Positions 42,202-51,110 of a stretch of DNA of 64,000 nt are shown piece by piece; the first letter of the stretch is position 1, and each line of letters starts with the position of its first letter. Below the pieces are notes generated by a model, which did not search any database, was not told where the DNA came from, and saw nothing but the letters and a program-made list of their open reading frames with translations. Position numbers and translations under genes: made by a program. Source of the stretch: Halalkalibacter oceani (GTDB lineage: Bacteria > Bacillota > Bacilli > Bacillales > Bacillaceae_D); NCBI RefSeq assembly GCF_040544555.1, contig NZ_JBEPKD010000017.1, positions 20,790 through 84,789 on the forward strand, written 5' to 3'.

Positions 42202-43406
42202 AGGTCATTGGCATGAGTGAGCAGGGCCCGGCTGCCTGGCCGGCGCTCTATCAGCAATGGGTAGACGAAAGCGAGCGGCTCGTCGGCGGCGAGCGCCAGC
42301 TGGCGTTCTTTCCCGGTTATCAGGGGGAGAAAATTGGACTGAAAGGCGGTTTGAAGGCGACGGTTGAACGCCTGCTCGAAACCGACAAAAAAACGGTCAT
42401 TCTCGCTTCAGGTGATCCGCTTTTTTACGGGATTGGCGGCTATTTGGCGAAGAAAGTACCGAAGATTGAACTTTATCCGGCGCTTAGCTCGATTCAGGCC
42501 GGTTTTGCAAAAATGCAGGAAAGTTGGCATGATGCGACGTTTCTTAGCGTACACGGACGGGCGATGAAAGGACTGGCGCAAAAAATCGACGGGCAGAAGA
42601 AGGTTTGTCTGCTGACGGATGAAACGAACAGCCCGGCAGCAATCGCCGCCTATTTGCTCGACTATGGCATGAGCGAATACAAAGCGTTCGTAGCGGAGGC
42701 GCTCGGTGGCGCTAATGAGAAAACAGGCTGGTTTGAGCTGGACGAGCTTACGCGCTACGAAGCGCATCCGCTCAATCTTGTGATCCTGAAGCAGACCGGA
42801 AAGGCGCCTTCGTTCCCGCTCGGGATCGATGATCATCTTTTCAGCCAGCGCAAGCCGGATAAAGGCTTGATTACAAAAAAAGAAGTGCGCACGCTCAGCA
42901 TCGCCGCGCTGAAGCTGACGAAAACGAGCACTGTCTGGGATATCGGCGCATGTACAGGCTCGGTCGCGATCGAAGCGGCGCGGATTGCGACAGAAGGGCA
43001 AGTGTTTGCGATTGAGAAAAACGAGACCGATCTGGCCAATTGCTATGAAAATATGAAAACATTTCGCACCGATTTTACCGTTGTTCATGGCAAAGCGCCG
43101 GCGCAGCTTGACAGCTGGCCCGATCCGGATGCCGTCTTTATCGGCGGGACGGGAGGAGAGCTGCCGGAAATTATTAGAACCTGTGCGGAACGGTTAAAAG
43201 CGGGAGGCCGGATTGTGCTGAACGCCGTGACGGTCGAAACGCTGGCGACAGCACAGACCGCTTTCAAGGAGGCAGGACTTGCGCTTGAGATGACACTTGC
43301 CCAGCTGTCCCGGAGCAAGCCGATTTTACATATGACAAGATTTGATGCGTTAAATCCGATTTATATTCTGACAGCAACGAAGGAGGAGACAGATGGCAAC
43401 AGGTGA
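42186..43406 (+). CDS. cbiET: Cobalt-precorrin-7 C5/C15 methyltransferase (CbiE-CbiT fusion)
   Basis: 406 residues. The CbiE half (about 1-205) has IGLKGGLKATVERLLET and VILASGDPLFYGIGGYLAKK; the CbiT half (about 215-406) has the class I methyltransferase glycine motif WDIGACTGSVAIEAARI and FIGGTGGELPEII. It methylates C5 and C15 and decarboxylates the C12 acetate. The first ATG is 42186, behind GGGAGGCGG within the cbiD end. Confidence 0.92.
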   Translation: MAATMKVIGMSEQGPAAWPALYQQWVDESERLVGGERQLAFFPGYQGEKIGLKGGLKATVERLLETDKKTVILASGDPLFYGIGGYLAKKVPKIELYPALSSIQAGFAKMQESWHDATFLSVHGRAMKGLAQKIDGQKKVCLLTDETNSPAAIAAYLLDYGMSEYKAFVAEALGGANEKTGWFELDELTRYEAHPLNLVILKQTGKAPSFPLGIDDHLFSQRKPDKGLITKKEVRTLSIAALKLTKTSTVWDIGACTGSVAIEAARIATEGQVFAIEKNETDLANCYENMKTFRTDFTVVHGKAPAQLDSWPDPDAVFIGGTGGELPEIIRTCAERLKAGGRIVLNAVTVETLATAQTAFKEAGLALEMTLAQLSRSKPILHMTRFDALNPIYILTATKEETDGNR

Positions 43407-44118
43407 AGTGTACGGTGTCGGTGTCGGCCCTGGCGATCCGGAGCTAATTACGTTAAAAGCGTATCGGATGCTGCAGGAGGCTGATGTTGTCGCTTATCCG
43501 AAGAAAAGAAAGGGCAGTAAAAGCTACGCCCATCAAATTATTGAAGCGTTTGTCGACATGAACAAAAAAGAGATGCTCGGCCTCGTCTTTCCGATGACGA
43601 AGGATCAGGCTGTGCTGACGGAGCAATGGCAGCAAATTACCGCTGAGATTTATGCCCATGTGTCCGTCGGTAAAACCGTCGCTTTCGTGACAGAGGGCGA
43701 TCCGATGCTTTACAGTACATTTATTCATTTGCAGCGGACGATGAAGGCGACCTATCCTGAGGTGCCGATCAAGTCGATTCCCGGCATTTCCTCGGTCAAT
43801 GGCGTGGCGTCACAGCTTGGCATTCCACTGGCGGACGGCGATGACTGGATGGCGGTTATTCCGGCAACCGAAGATCGCCAGCAGATGAAAAAGGCGCTGC
43901 TGGACCATGACGGGCTTGTCTTTATCAAGGTCGCCAAGGTGCTGCCGATGATGATCGAGCTGCTCGAGGAGCTTGACCTCGTACAGGATGCGGCGGTCGC
44001 AACGAAGGTCACTTCGTCCGAGGAATACATTTGGCGTGATGTGACGGAATTAAAAACCGCAGAGCTGGAATATTTAACGCTGATGCTCGTGCGCAAAGGA
44101 TGTGGCGTTCATGCTTGA
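43393..44118 (+). CDS. cbiL: Cobalt-factor II C20-methyltransferase CbiL
   Basis: 241 residues. GVGVGPGDPELITLKAYRML at the start, VAFVTEGDPMLYSTFIHL and IPGISSVNGVASQLGIPL are tetrapyrrole methyltransferase and CbiL features. Methylates C20 after cobalt insertion. RBS GAAGGAGGAG; overlaps cbiET by 14 bases and cbiF by eight. Confidence 0.92.
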   Translation: MATGEVYGVGVGPGDPELITLKAYRMLQEADVVAYPKKRKGSKSYAHQIIEAFVDMNKKEMLGLVFPMTKDQAVLTEQWQQITAEIYAHVSVGKTVAFVTEGDPMLYSTFIHLQRTMKATYPEVPIKSIPGISSVNGVASQLGIPLADGDDWMAVIPATEDRQQMKKALLDHDGLVFIKVAKVLPMMIELLEELDLVQDAAVATKVTSSEEYIWRDVTELKTAELEYLTLMLVRKGCGVHA

Positions 44119-44905
44119 AGCGAAAGTGTATATCGTCGGCGCCGGGCCCGGTGATCCCGACTTAATTACCGTGAAGGGTCAGAAGATTTTGCAGGAGGCT
44201 GATGTCCTGCTGTACACCGACTCGCTCGTCAACCCGGCGCTGATGGAGCAGGCAAAGCCGGAAGCAGCTGTAATCAAGACGGCCGGGATGCATTTGGAGG
44301 AAATCATCGAAATCATCGTCGCGGAAGTGGAAAAGGGGCACAGTGTCGCGCGCGTCCATACCGGCGATCCGGCCGTCTACGGTGCGATTTTTGAGCAGAT
44401 GACCTACTTGAAGGAGCGCGGCATCGGCTATGAGATCATTCCCGGTGTCAGCTCGGTCTTCGCCTCGGCTGCCGCGGCCGGTATTGAGCTGACTATACCG
44501 GAGCTGACGCAATCCGTCATATTGACGCGGGCGGAAGGACGGACACCGATGCCGGAAGGAGAGCAGCTGATCGACCTCGCCAAGCATCAATGCTCGCTCG
44601 CCCTGTTTTTAAGCGCGACGTTGATGAAAAAAGTCGTGCGCGAATGCTTGGCTGCCGGCTGGAAGGAATCCGACGCCGTCGTCGTTGTCTACAAGGCGAC
44701 ATGGCCTGATCAGAAAATTGTCCGGGCGACGCTCGGCACGGTGGATGAGGAGATGCGCAAAGCCGGCATCCGCAAGCAGGCAATGGTGATCATCAGCAAG
44801 GCCGCGGATCAAGCATTGCTCGAACAGCGTGGCAAATACGAATCAAAGCTCTATGACAAAACATTTACGCACGGCTTTCGGAAAGGGGAGCCAGCCAATG
44901 GATAA
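44111..44905 (+). CDS. cbiF: Cobalt-precorrin-4 C11-methyltransferase CbiF
   Basis: 264 residues: YIVGAGPGDPDLITVKGQKIL, LYTDSLVNPALM, RVHTGDPAVYGAIFEQM and IPGVSSVFASAAAAGIELTIPE. Methylates C11. ATG 44111 has AAAGGATG in front; the GTG at 44102 is less well placed. Confidence 0.92.
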   Translation: MLEAKVYIVGAGPGDPDLITVKGQKILQEADVLLYTDSLVNPALMEQAKPEAAVIKTAGMHLEEIIEIIVAEVEKGHSVARVHTGDPAVYGAIFEQMTYLKERGIGYEIIPGVSSVFASAAAAGIELTIPELTQSVILTRAEGRTPMPEGEQLIDLAKHQCSLALFLSATLMKKVVRECLAAGWKESDAVVVVYKATWPDQKIVRATLGTVDEEMRKAGIRKQAMVIISKAADQALLEQRGKYESKLYDKTFTHGFRKGEPANG

Positions 44906-45986
44906 GATCGCTTTTGTCGCCATCACGAAGCATGGCACCGAACTGATTCGCCAGCTTTGGCAAAAGCGTCCGGATGCCGACCTGTACTATATGACGAAGC
45001 ATGCTTACGGGGATGAGGAAGAAAAGGGCTTTCAGCTGTTTGAAGGCTCGGTCAAGCTTCAGCTGCCGCGGCTGTTTGCCGAATATGACGGACTCGTGAT
45101 CGTGATCTCGCTCGGTGCCGTCATCCGGATGATCGCTCCGATTTTGAAAGGAAAGAAAGTCGATCCGGCTGTCGTCGTCGTCGATGATCGTGGTCAATTT
45201 GTGATCAGCGCGCTATCCGGCCATGTCGGCGGAGCGAATGAGCTGACGAAGGAGATTGCCGGACTGCTTGGCGCGATCCCGGTTATTACGACGGCTTCCG
45301 ATGTCCAAAAAACAATTCCGGTCGACATTTTCGGGCGGGAATTCGGCTGGACGATTGAGGATGAGCAGGCTGTGACGCCGGTCAGCGCGGCAATCGTCAA
45401 TGAAGAGCCGGTGTTGATCGTCCAGGAAGCGGGGGAGCGTCACTGGTGGAAGCATGACAAAGCGCTGCCGTCTCACTTTACGCTTGTCTCCTCGTTAGCG
45501 GATGCTGAGCCGGACCGCTTCCAGGCCGCTCTCGTCATTTCAGACCGGCTGCTGCCTGAAGAATGGATGACCATTTTACGGACAAAGGGTGTGCTCTACC
45601 GGCCGAAGACACTTTGCCTGGGGATCGGCTGTAACCGCGGAAGGTCGGCGGAAGAAATTGAAGCGGTGATTTTCGAGACGTTGCAGGAGCTGGAACTCTC
45701 ATCAAAATCAGTCGCGAGCATTAGCACGATTGATTTGAAAAAGGATGAGGCCGGACTGCTTGCCGTCTGTGAAAAATTTCAATGGGAGTTTATTTGCTAC
45801 AGCCCGGAGGAACTGAATGAAATTCCGTTCCCGAACCCTTCGGAAACGGTGTTTCGCTACACAGGAGCCTATGGCGTCAGTGAGCCGGCCGCGCTGCGGA
45901 CGGCAAAAAGCAGGCAGCTGCTGCTTGAAAAGAAGAAAAGCGGCAATGTGACGATTTCGATTGCCCGAAAAGGAGAAAAGGGGTGA
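44898..45986 (+). CDS. cbiG: Cobalt-precorrin-5A hydrolase CbiG
   Basis: Opens the delta-lactone and removes C20 as acetaldehyde. 362 residues with an N-terminal CbiG domain (IVISLGAVIRMIAPIL, VVVDDRGQFVISALSGHVGGANELT) and a C-terminal CobE-like part (CLGIGCNRGRSAEEIEAVI, STIDLKKDEAGLL). ATG 44898 behind GGAAAGGGGAG, overlapping the cbiF end. Confidence 0.92.
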   Translation: MDKIAFVAITKHGTELIRQLWQKRPDADLYYMTKHAYGDEEEKGFQLFEGSVKLQLPRLFAEYDGLVIVISLGAVIRMIAPILKGKKVDPAVVVVDDRGQFVISALSGHVGGANELTKEIAGLLGAIPVITTASDVQKTIPVDIFGREFGWTIEDEQAVTPVSAAIVNEEPVLIVQEAGERHWWKHDKALPSHFTLVSSLADAEPDRFQAALVISDRLLPEEWMTILRTKGVLYRPKTLCLGIGCNRGRSAEEIEAVIFETLQELELSSKSVASISTIDLKKDEAGLLAVCEKFQWEFICYSPEELNEIPFPNPSETVFRYTGAYGVSEPAALRTAKSRQLLLEKKKSGNVTISIARKGEKG

Positions 45987-45991
45987 GGCCG

Positions 45992-47392
45992 ATGCAGCCA
46001 CGTTTACTGATTGCCGGAACGAACAGCGGCGTAGGAAAAACGACGATTACACTCGGTCTGATGGCGGCATTTCAGCGCCAGGGGCTGACCGTTCAGGGCT
46101 TTAAATGCGGTCCTGATTATATTGACCCAAGCTATCATACGGCGTTGACGAAACGGATTTCCCGCAATCTGGACAGCTGGATGCTTTCGCGTCCGCTCGT
46201 GTCCGACATTTTCCTTGAAGGCAGCCGCGGAGCGGATCTTTCGCTGATTGAAGGGGTCATGGGGCTGTATGATGGAAAGTCAACGCTGAGTGATGAAGGA
46301 AGCAGTGCCGACATTAGCATTTTGCTGAAAACGCCGGTCGTGCTCGTCGTCAACATTAGCAGCATGGCTCGCAGCGCCGCGGCGATTGTGAAAGGCTATC
46401 AGGCGCTCAATCAAGAGGTTACCATTACGGCGGTCATTCTCAATCAGGCAGGCAGTGCCCGCCATGCCGACATGTGCAAGGAGGCGATCGAGCAGGAATG
46501 CGGCATTCCGGTCGCCGGCTACTTGAAAAAAGGCGATGTTCCGGCGATTCCCGAACGTCATCTCGGCCTCATACCCGCATTGGAGCGCGGCGAGCATGAT
46601 CAGCTGTTTACGAGGCTGGCCGATGTGATCAGCGCTCAGGTCGATTTGTCACTCTTGAAGCAGCAGGCCGAAGCGGCTCCGCTGCTCGAACGACAAACGG
46701 ATTTTTTTCAGCAGACGATGCCGCAGCCCCGCGTCAAAATCGCAGTTGCCTATGATTCAGCGTTTAATTTTTATTACGAGGAAAACTTCACCCTGCTGCG
46801 CCAGGCCGGGGCCGAGCTTGTCTTTTTCAGCCCGCTGAAGTACGAATCGTTGCCGGAAAACTGTGATGGGCTTTATCTCGGCGGAGGCTTTCCAGAAGAA
46901 TTTGCAAAGGAGCTTGCCGGTCATACGGGACTGAAGCAGGCGATCAAAGAAGCCGTTAGCAGCGGGATGCCGACGCTGGCCGAATGCGGCGGCTATATGT
47001 ATTTAGGAGAAAGTCTGACGACGACAGCGGGAGAGACTTTTCCGATGGTCGGGCTGATTCCGATGGAGGTGCGCATGCAAGCGCGACTCGCCGCGCTCGG
47101 CTATCGTGAGGCGACTTTGCTCGAAGACAGCTTTCTGCTGAAGCGGGGCGAACACATACGCGGCCATGAATTTCATTATTCGACAGCTGCGTTTTCCAGA
47201 CCGCAAAAGGCGGCTTATGAAACGAACGGTCTCCGCGGCAGCAAGCAGGAAGGCTATCAGATGAAGCAGCTCGTTGCCGGCTATACCCATCTTCATTTTG
47301 CTTCGGCGCCGCAGCTTGCGCCAAATTGGGTGGAAGCGTGCGCCGTCTATCAGAAACGCCGCCAAAAGGCAGGGGAGGAAATGGGATCATGA
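45992..47392 (+). CDS. cbiA: Cobyrinate a,c-diamide synthase CbiA
   Basis: Amidates the a and c side chains with glutamine and ATP. 466 residues: P-loop IAGTNSGVGKTTITLGLM, FKCGPDYIDPSYH, and a C-terminal glutaminase with LYLGGGFPEEFA and LAECGGYMYLGE (nucleophile Cys near 331) and a final His in YTHLHF. ATG 45992 is preferred to the overlapping GTG 45983. It ends in an ATGA overlap with cobA. Confidence 0.93.
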   Translation: MQPRLLIAGTNSGVGKTTITLGLMAAFQRQGLTVQGFKCGPDYIDPSYHTALTKRISRNLDSWMLSRPLVSDIFLEGSRGADLSLIEGVMGLYDGKSTLSDEGSSADISILLKTPVVLVVNISSMARSAAAIVKGYQALNQEVTITAVILNQAGSARHADMCKEAIEQECGIPVAGYLKKGDVPAIPERHLGLIPALERGEHDQLFTRLADVISAQVDLSLLKQQAEAAPLLERQTDFFQQTMPQPRVKIAVAYDSAFNFYYEENFTLLRQAGAELVFFSPLKYESLPENCDGLYLGGGFPEEFAKELAGHTGLKQAIKEAVSSGMPTLAECGGYMYLGESLTTTAGETFPMVGLIPMEVRMQARLAALGYREATLLEDSFLLKRGEHIRGHEFHYSTAAFSRPQKAAYETNGLRGSKQEGYQMKQLVAGYTHLHFASAPQLAPNWVEACAVYQKRRQKAGEEMGS

Positions 47393-48186
47393 ACAAGGCT
47401 GGAATCGTCTATTTTGTCGGAGCAGGGCCGGGTGATCCGAAGCTGATCACCGTCCGCGGCCTGGAATGTATTCGGGAAGCTGACGTGCTGATCTACGACC
47501 GGCTTGCCAATCCGGAGCTGCTTCGGCATGCGAAGGAAGACAGTGAAAAAATCTACTGCGGGAAGCTGCCCGATCACCATACGCTCAGGCAGGAGGAGCT
47601 GAATGAGCTGATTCTCGCCTATGCGCGGGCTGGAAAGGTCGTCGTCCGCTTAAAGGGCGGCGATCCGGGCGTGTTTGGCCGCGTCGGTGAAGAAGCGGAG
47701 CATTGCCGCAGACACGGCATTCCATATGAAATCGTTCCGGGCATTACCGCCGGGCTTGCCGCACCGTTATATGCCGGAATTCCGGTTACGCATCGCGAAC
47801 TCGGTCAGTCATTTGCCTGTGTCACCGGTCATACGGCGCGGGGGGAGCTGTCGGCCAAACGGTGGCAGGCGCTTGCGACCGGAATTGATACAGTCATCTT
47901 TTATATGGGAGTGAAAAACTTGCCGGACATCGTTGACAGGCTGATTGAGTATGGGCGCAGCCCTGATTCGCCAGCGGCGATCATTGAATGGGGGACGCTT
48001 GCCGACCAGAGGGTGCTTGCCGCTCCGCTTAATCAGCTTGTCACAGAAGCCAGACAGGCGGACGTCCGCAATCCGTCGATCATTATCGTCGGCGAGGTAG
48101 CCTCACTTTATCCAACGTTATCTTGGTTTACAGCGGATGACTTTGTAAAAAAAGAGTTGCAATCAACAAAAAATGAAGTAAAATAA
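47389..48186 (+). CDS. cobA: Uroporphyrinogen-III C-methyltransferase CobA
   Basis: Makes precorrin-2 from uroporphyrinogen III, feeding both cobalamin and siroheme. 265 residues: YFVGAGPGDPKLITVRGLECI, LIYDRLANPELL, VRLKGGDPGVFGRVGEEAEHC, VPGITAGLAAPLYAGIPVTHRE. The CysG-type oxidase/chelatase domain is absent, so precorrin-2 dehydrogenase must be elsewhere. Last gene of the riboswitch operon; its stop codon lies next to the Zur-like box. Confidence 0.94.
   Translation: MNKAGIVYFVGAGPGDPKLITVRGLECIREADVLIYDRLANPELLRHAKEDSEKIYCGKLPDHHTLRQEELNELILAYARAGKVVVRLKGGDPGVFGRVGEEAEHCRRHGIPYEIVPGITAGLAAPLYAGIPVTHRELGQSFACVTGHTARGELSAKRWQALATGIDTVIFYMGVKNLPDIVDRLIEYGRSPDSPAAIIEWGTLADQRVLAAPLNQLVTEARQADVRNPSIIIVGEVASLYPTLSWFTADDFVKKELQSTKNEVK
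48157..48184 (+). promoter_or_regulatory. Promoter of the metal/B12 importer cluster
   Basis: TTGCAA (48157-48162), 16-base spacer, TAAAAT (48179-48184), lying within the end of cobA. Start point near 48191, inside the Zur-like box. Confidence 0.55.
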
Positions 48187-48187
48187 A

Positions 48188-48202
48188 ACGTAATGATTAC
48201 GA
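48188..48202 (+). promoter_or_regulatory. Zur-type operator (7-1-7 box)
   Basis: ACGTAATGATTACGA agrees with the Bacillus Zur consensus TCGTAATNATTACGA at 13 of 14 defined positions and differs clearly from Fur (GATAAT..) and PerR boxes. It covers the predicted start point of the following cluster, which would thus be repressed by zinc-loaded Zur. Confidence 0.75.
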
Positions 48203-48235
48203 TTTTCATAATAATTTTCATAAGGGGAGAAAGAA

Positions 48236-49201
48236 ATGAAGTTGAATATCGTGAGGTACAGCGGGGTGCTCATTAGTCTCGTTTTGCTGCTCGCCGGCTG
48301 TAATCAAGGAGAGCCGGCCGCTTCCGAAGAGGAGAGCGGACAAGTCATTGAAATTGAAAATAACGGTATGACGCTTAAAGTGAGCGAATCGCCACAGCGG
48401 GCGGTCAGCCTGAATCAGCATGTCACCGAAGTGATGCTCGCCCTCGGTCTTGAAGACCGGATGGTCGGTACCGCTTATTTGGATGATGAAATCCTGCCGG
48501 AGTACAAAGAGGCGTATGAGCAGGTCGAAGTGTTATCCGACACCTATCCATCGAAGGAGGTGTTTCTCGCGGTTGAGCCTGACTTCGCTTATGCCGGCTG
48601 GCCGAGCGCGTTTCGCGAGGACAGTCTTGGGACGCAGGAGGAGCTGATTGAATATGGCATTATTCCGTATTTGCACGAATCGTCAATGAAGACGGCGCCA
48701 ACGCTCGAGGATATTTACACGGATATTCGCCATGTCGCCGAGATTTTCCAAGTGGAGGATCGAGCTGAACAGTTTATTGCTGAAACCGACGGACGGATCG
48801 CTGAATTGACGGCCGACATTCCGGAGGTTGACGAACCGGCGCGGGTATTTGTGTTTGACAGCGGCGACACGACGCCGAAAACAGCTGGACAGAACTTTTT
48901 GAATGAGTTGATCACCGTCGCCGGCGGGGAGAACATTTTTTCTGAGCTTGAGCAGCACTGGCCAGACGTCAGCTGGGAGGAAGTGGTTGAGCGTGACCCG
49001 GAAATCATCGTCATCATGGATTACGGCACGACATCAGCTGAGGAGAAGATTGATTTTCTGCTTGAAAACCCGATGCTCGCCAATACGACTGCCGTTCAAA
49101 ATCAGCATTTCGTCGTCATGCCGTTAAGTACGGCGGCGGAAGGGGTGCGGATCGCGCTCGCCCTGGAAACACTTGTGGAAGGATTTTATGACAACGAATA
49201 G
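48236..49201 (+). CDS. ABC transporter substrate-binding lipoprotein (BtuF/FhuD type)
   Basis: 321 residues. Lipobox LLAGC (Cys22) anchors it outside. The rest is a helical-backbone binding protein (cluster III): RAVSLNQHVTEVMLALGLEDRMVGTAYLDDE, AVEPDFAYAGWPSAF, and C-terminal DVSWEEVVERDPEIIVIMDYG. This class binds cobalamin, siderophores and haem. Placement next to cobalamin genes suggests B12 or a cobalt/zinc chelate; the Zur-like box points to zinc limitation. RBS AAGGGGAGA. Confidence 0.85.
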   Translation: MKLNIVRYSGVLISLVLLLAGCNQGEPAASEEESGQVIEIENNGMTLKVSESPQRAVSLNQHVTEVMLALGLEDRMVGTAYLDDEILPEYKEAYEQVEVLSDTYPSKEVFLAVEPDFAYAGWPSAFREDSLGTQEELIEYGIIPYLHESSMKTAPTLEDIYTDIRHVAEIFQVEDRAEQFIAETDGRIAELTADIPEVDEPARVFVFDSGDTTPKTAGQNFLNELITVAGGENIFSELEQHWPDVSWEEVVERDPEIIVIMDYGTTSAEEKIDFLLENPMLANTTAVQNQHFVVMPLSTAAEGVRIALALETLVEGFYDNE

Positions 49202-49212
49202 ATAGGAGAGGT

Positions 49213-50316
49213 ATGGTGAGTAAGGAGAAAAATCGGTTTCAAAGCAAAGAAGGGCCAACGAAGAGCAAGCCTTTTCCGCTTGTGGCTGCCATTCTCATTC
49301 TGTTTCTGCTGTTATTCGTCTCCGTCACGCTCGGTGTCATGCTCGGCCCGGTGCCGATTCATCCGCTTACCGTCTGGAAAATCGCGCTGAATCAGCTGAC
49401 GCTGCTGCCGGTCTCTTTCCAGGGGGACTGGACATTGGCGCAGGAGCGGATTATTTGGGATATCCGCTTTCCACGCGTGCTGCTTGGCATCGTCGTCGGC
49501 GCGGGGCTCGCCGTCGTCGGAGTCGTCATTCAGGCGCTGGTTCGCAACTCGCTCGCTGATCCGTATATTTTGGGGATCTCGTCAGGAGCTTCCGTCGGGG
49601 CGACGCTCGTCATTCTGTTTGGCGCCTTCGGTCTGTTCGGTCAGTATGCTCTTTCGACAGCGGCGTTTCTCGGCGCGCTATTCTCGCTGCTGCTCGTCTA
49701 TATGCTCGCCCATGTCGCCGGACGGCTGACAACGACCCGGCTTTTGCTTGCCGGCGTCGTCGTCTCGATGATTTTATCAGCGATCACGAGCTTTATCGTC
49801 ATCTCAAGTCCGAATGAGCGCGGGATTCGCGATGCGATGTTCTGGATGATGGGCAGCCTTGCCGGGGCACGGTGGGATCATCTGGTTATTCCGGTGATCG
49901 CCGTCACGCTCGGGCTGATTTGCTTGCTCGTCCAGTTCCGGCCGCTGAATCTGCTTTTATTAGGAGAAGAAACAGCCGGCACGCTAGGTGTTGATATGGA
50001 CAGGTTTCGCAAATGGATGATCGTTATCACGGCGTTGCTGACGGGCGTCGTCGTCGCGGTGAGCGGGGCGATCGGCTTTGTCGGCCTGATGATTCCTCAT
50101 TTAGTCCGGCTGACCGTCGGCTCGGATCATCGCCGAGTCCTGCCGATCAGCGCACTTGCCGGGGCGATTTTCGTTATTTGGGCCGATGTATTCGCCCGCC
50201 TCGTCGTCGCGCCCCAGGAGCTGCCGATCGGCATCGTCACCGCCTTATGCGGAGGTCCCTTTTTTATTTGGCTGCTGAGGAAAAGCAAGTACTCATTTGG
50301 AGGGGAAGGAAAATGA
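49213..50316 (+). CDS. FecCD/BtuC-family ABC permease
   Basis: 367 residues with about ten helices; IPHLVRLTVGSDHR (coupling region), ILGISSGASVGATLVI and RFPRVLLGIVVGAGLAVVGVVIQALVRNSLADPYILG are family signatures. The N-terminus is longer and basic (KEKNRFQSKEGPTKSK). RBS GGAGAGG. ATGA overlap with the ATPase. Confidence 0.92.
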   Translation: MVSKEKNRFQSKEGPTKSKPFPLVAAILILFLLLFVSVTLGVMLGPVPIHPLTVWKIALNQLTLLPVSFQGDWTLAQERIIWDIRFPRVLLGIVVGAGLAVVGVVIQALVRNSLADPYILGISSGASVGATLVILFGAFGLFGQYALSTAAFLGALFSLLLVYMLAHVAGRLTTTRLLLAGVVVSMILSAITSFIVISSPNERGIRDAMFWMMGSLAGARWDHLVIPVIAVTLGLICLLVQFRPLNLLLLGEETAGTLGVDMDRFRKWMIVITALLTGVVVAVSGAIGFVGLMIPHLVRLTVGSDHRRVLPISALAGAIFVIWADVFARLVVAPQELPIGIVTALCGGPFFIWLLRKSKYSFGGEGK

Positions 50317-51110
50317 AAATTGCCGTTCAGAACGTAACAACTACGATTCAAAAGCGTCCGATTATTCAGGACATGTCTCTTGACGTTGGCTCAGGTGAAT
50401 GTATTGGCATCATCGGCCCGAATGGGAGTGGCAAGTCAACGCTGCTGAAATCCATTTACCGTGCCCTGCCATATGATGCGGGAGAAATTTACGTCGACCG
50501 GATTGACTGGGCGGCCTGCTCGGCGAAGGAAGCAGCGAAGTATATGGCGGTCGTCAGTCAGGAGGGGGCGGCCCAATTTGATTTTTCTGTCGAGGAAATG
50601 GTGCTGATGGGACGCTCTCCGCATAAAAAGTGGTTTGAGGCGGATAGTGACGATGATCGCCGCGTTGTAAAGCGGGCGCTGGAGCAGGTCGGCCTCTGGG
50701 AGGACCGTGAGCGCAGCTTTATCACGCTATCAGGCGGTGAAAAGCAACGTGTGATGATCGCCCGCGCGATCGCTCAGCAGGCGCAAATTCTCGTTCTCGA
50801 CGAGCCGACGAACCATCTGGACATTCATCATCAGCTGCAGGTAATGGAAATCGCGCGCGAGCTTGGCGTTACCATCATCGCCGCTCTGCATGATTTGAAC
50901 ATCGCCGCGGCCTACTGCGACCGGATTTATGTCGTCGATAACGGTGAAATCGTCGCTTCCGGCACGCCGGCTGAGGTGCTGACCGAGCAGCTTTTGCGCC
51001 GCGTATTTCAGGTGGAAACCGACGTGATCATTCATCCGAAAACGAACAGCGTCCACATCACCTATTTACCTGCCCGCTCGGTAGCCGCTGTAGCGGAGGT
51101 GAGCCGGTGA
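50313..51110 (+). CDS. FecE/BtuD-family ABC ATPase
   Basis: 265 residues: Walker A GPNGSGKST (about 36-44), Q-loop SQEGAAQFDFSVEEMVLMG, signature LSGGEKQRVMIARAIAQ, Walker B ILVLDEPTNHLD, H-loop ALHDLN. It powers the permease just upstream. RBS GGAGGGGAAGG. Ends with a GTGA overlap into the methyltransferase gene. Confidence 0.94.
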   Translation: MKIAVQNVTTTIQKRPIIQDMSLDVGSGECIGIIGPNGSGKSTLLKSIYRALPYDAGEIYVDRIDWAACSAKEAAKYMAVVSQEGAAQFDFSVEEMVLMGRSPHKKWFEADSDDDRRVVKRALEQVGLWEDRERSFITLSGGEKQRVMIARAIAQQAQILVLDEPTNHLDIHHQLQVMEIARELGVTIIAALHDLNIAAAYCDRIYVVDNGEIVASGTPAEVLTEQLLRRVFQVETDVIIHPKTNSVHITYLPARSVAAVAEVSR

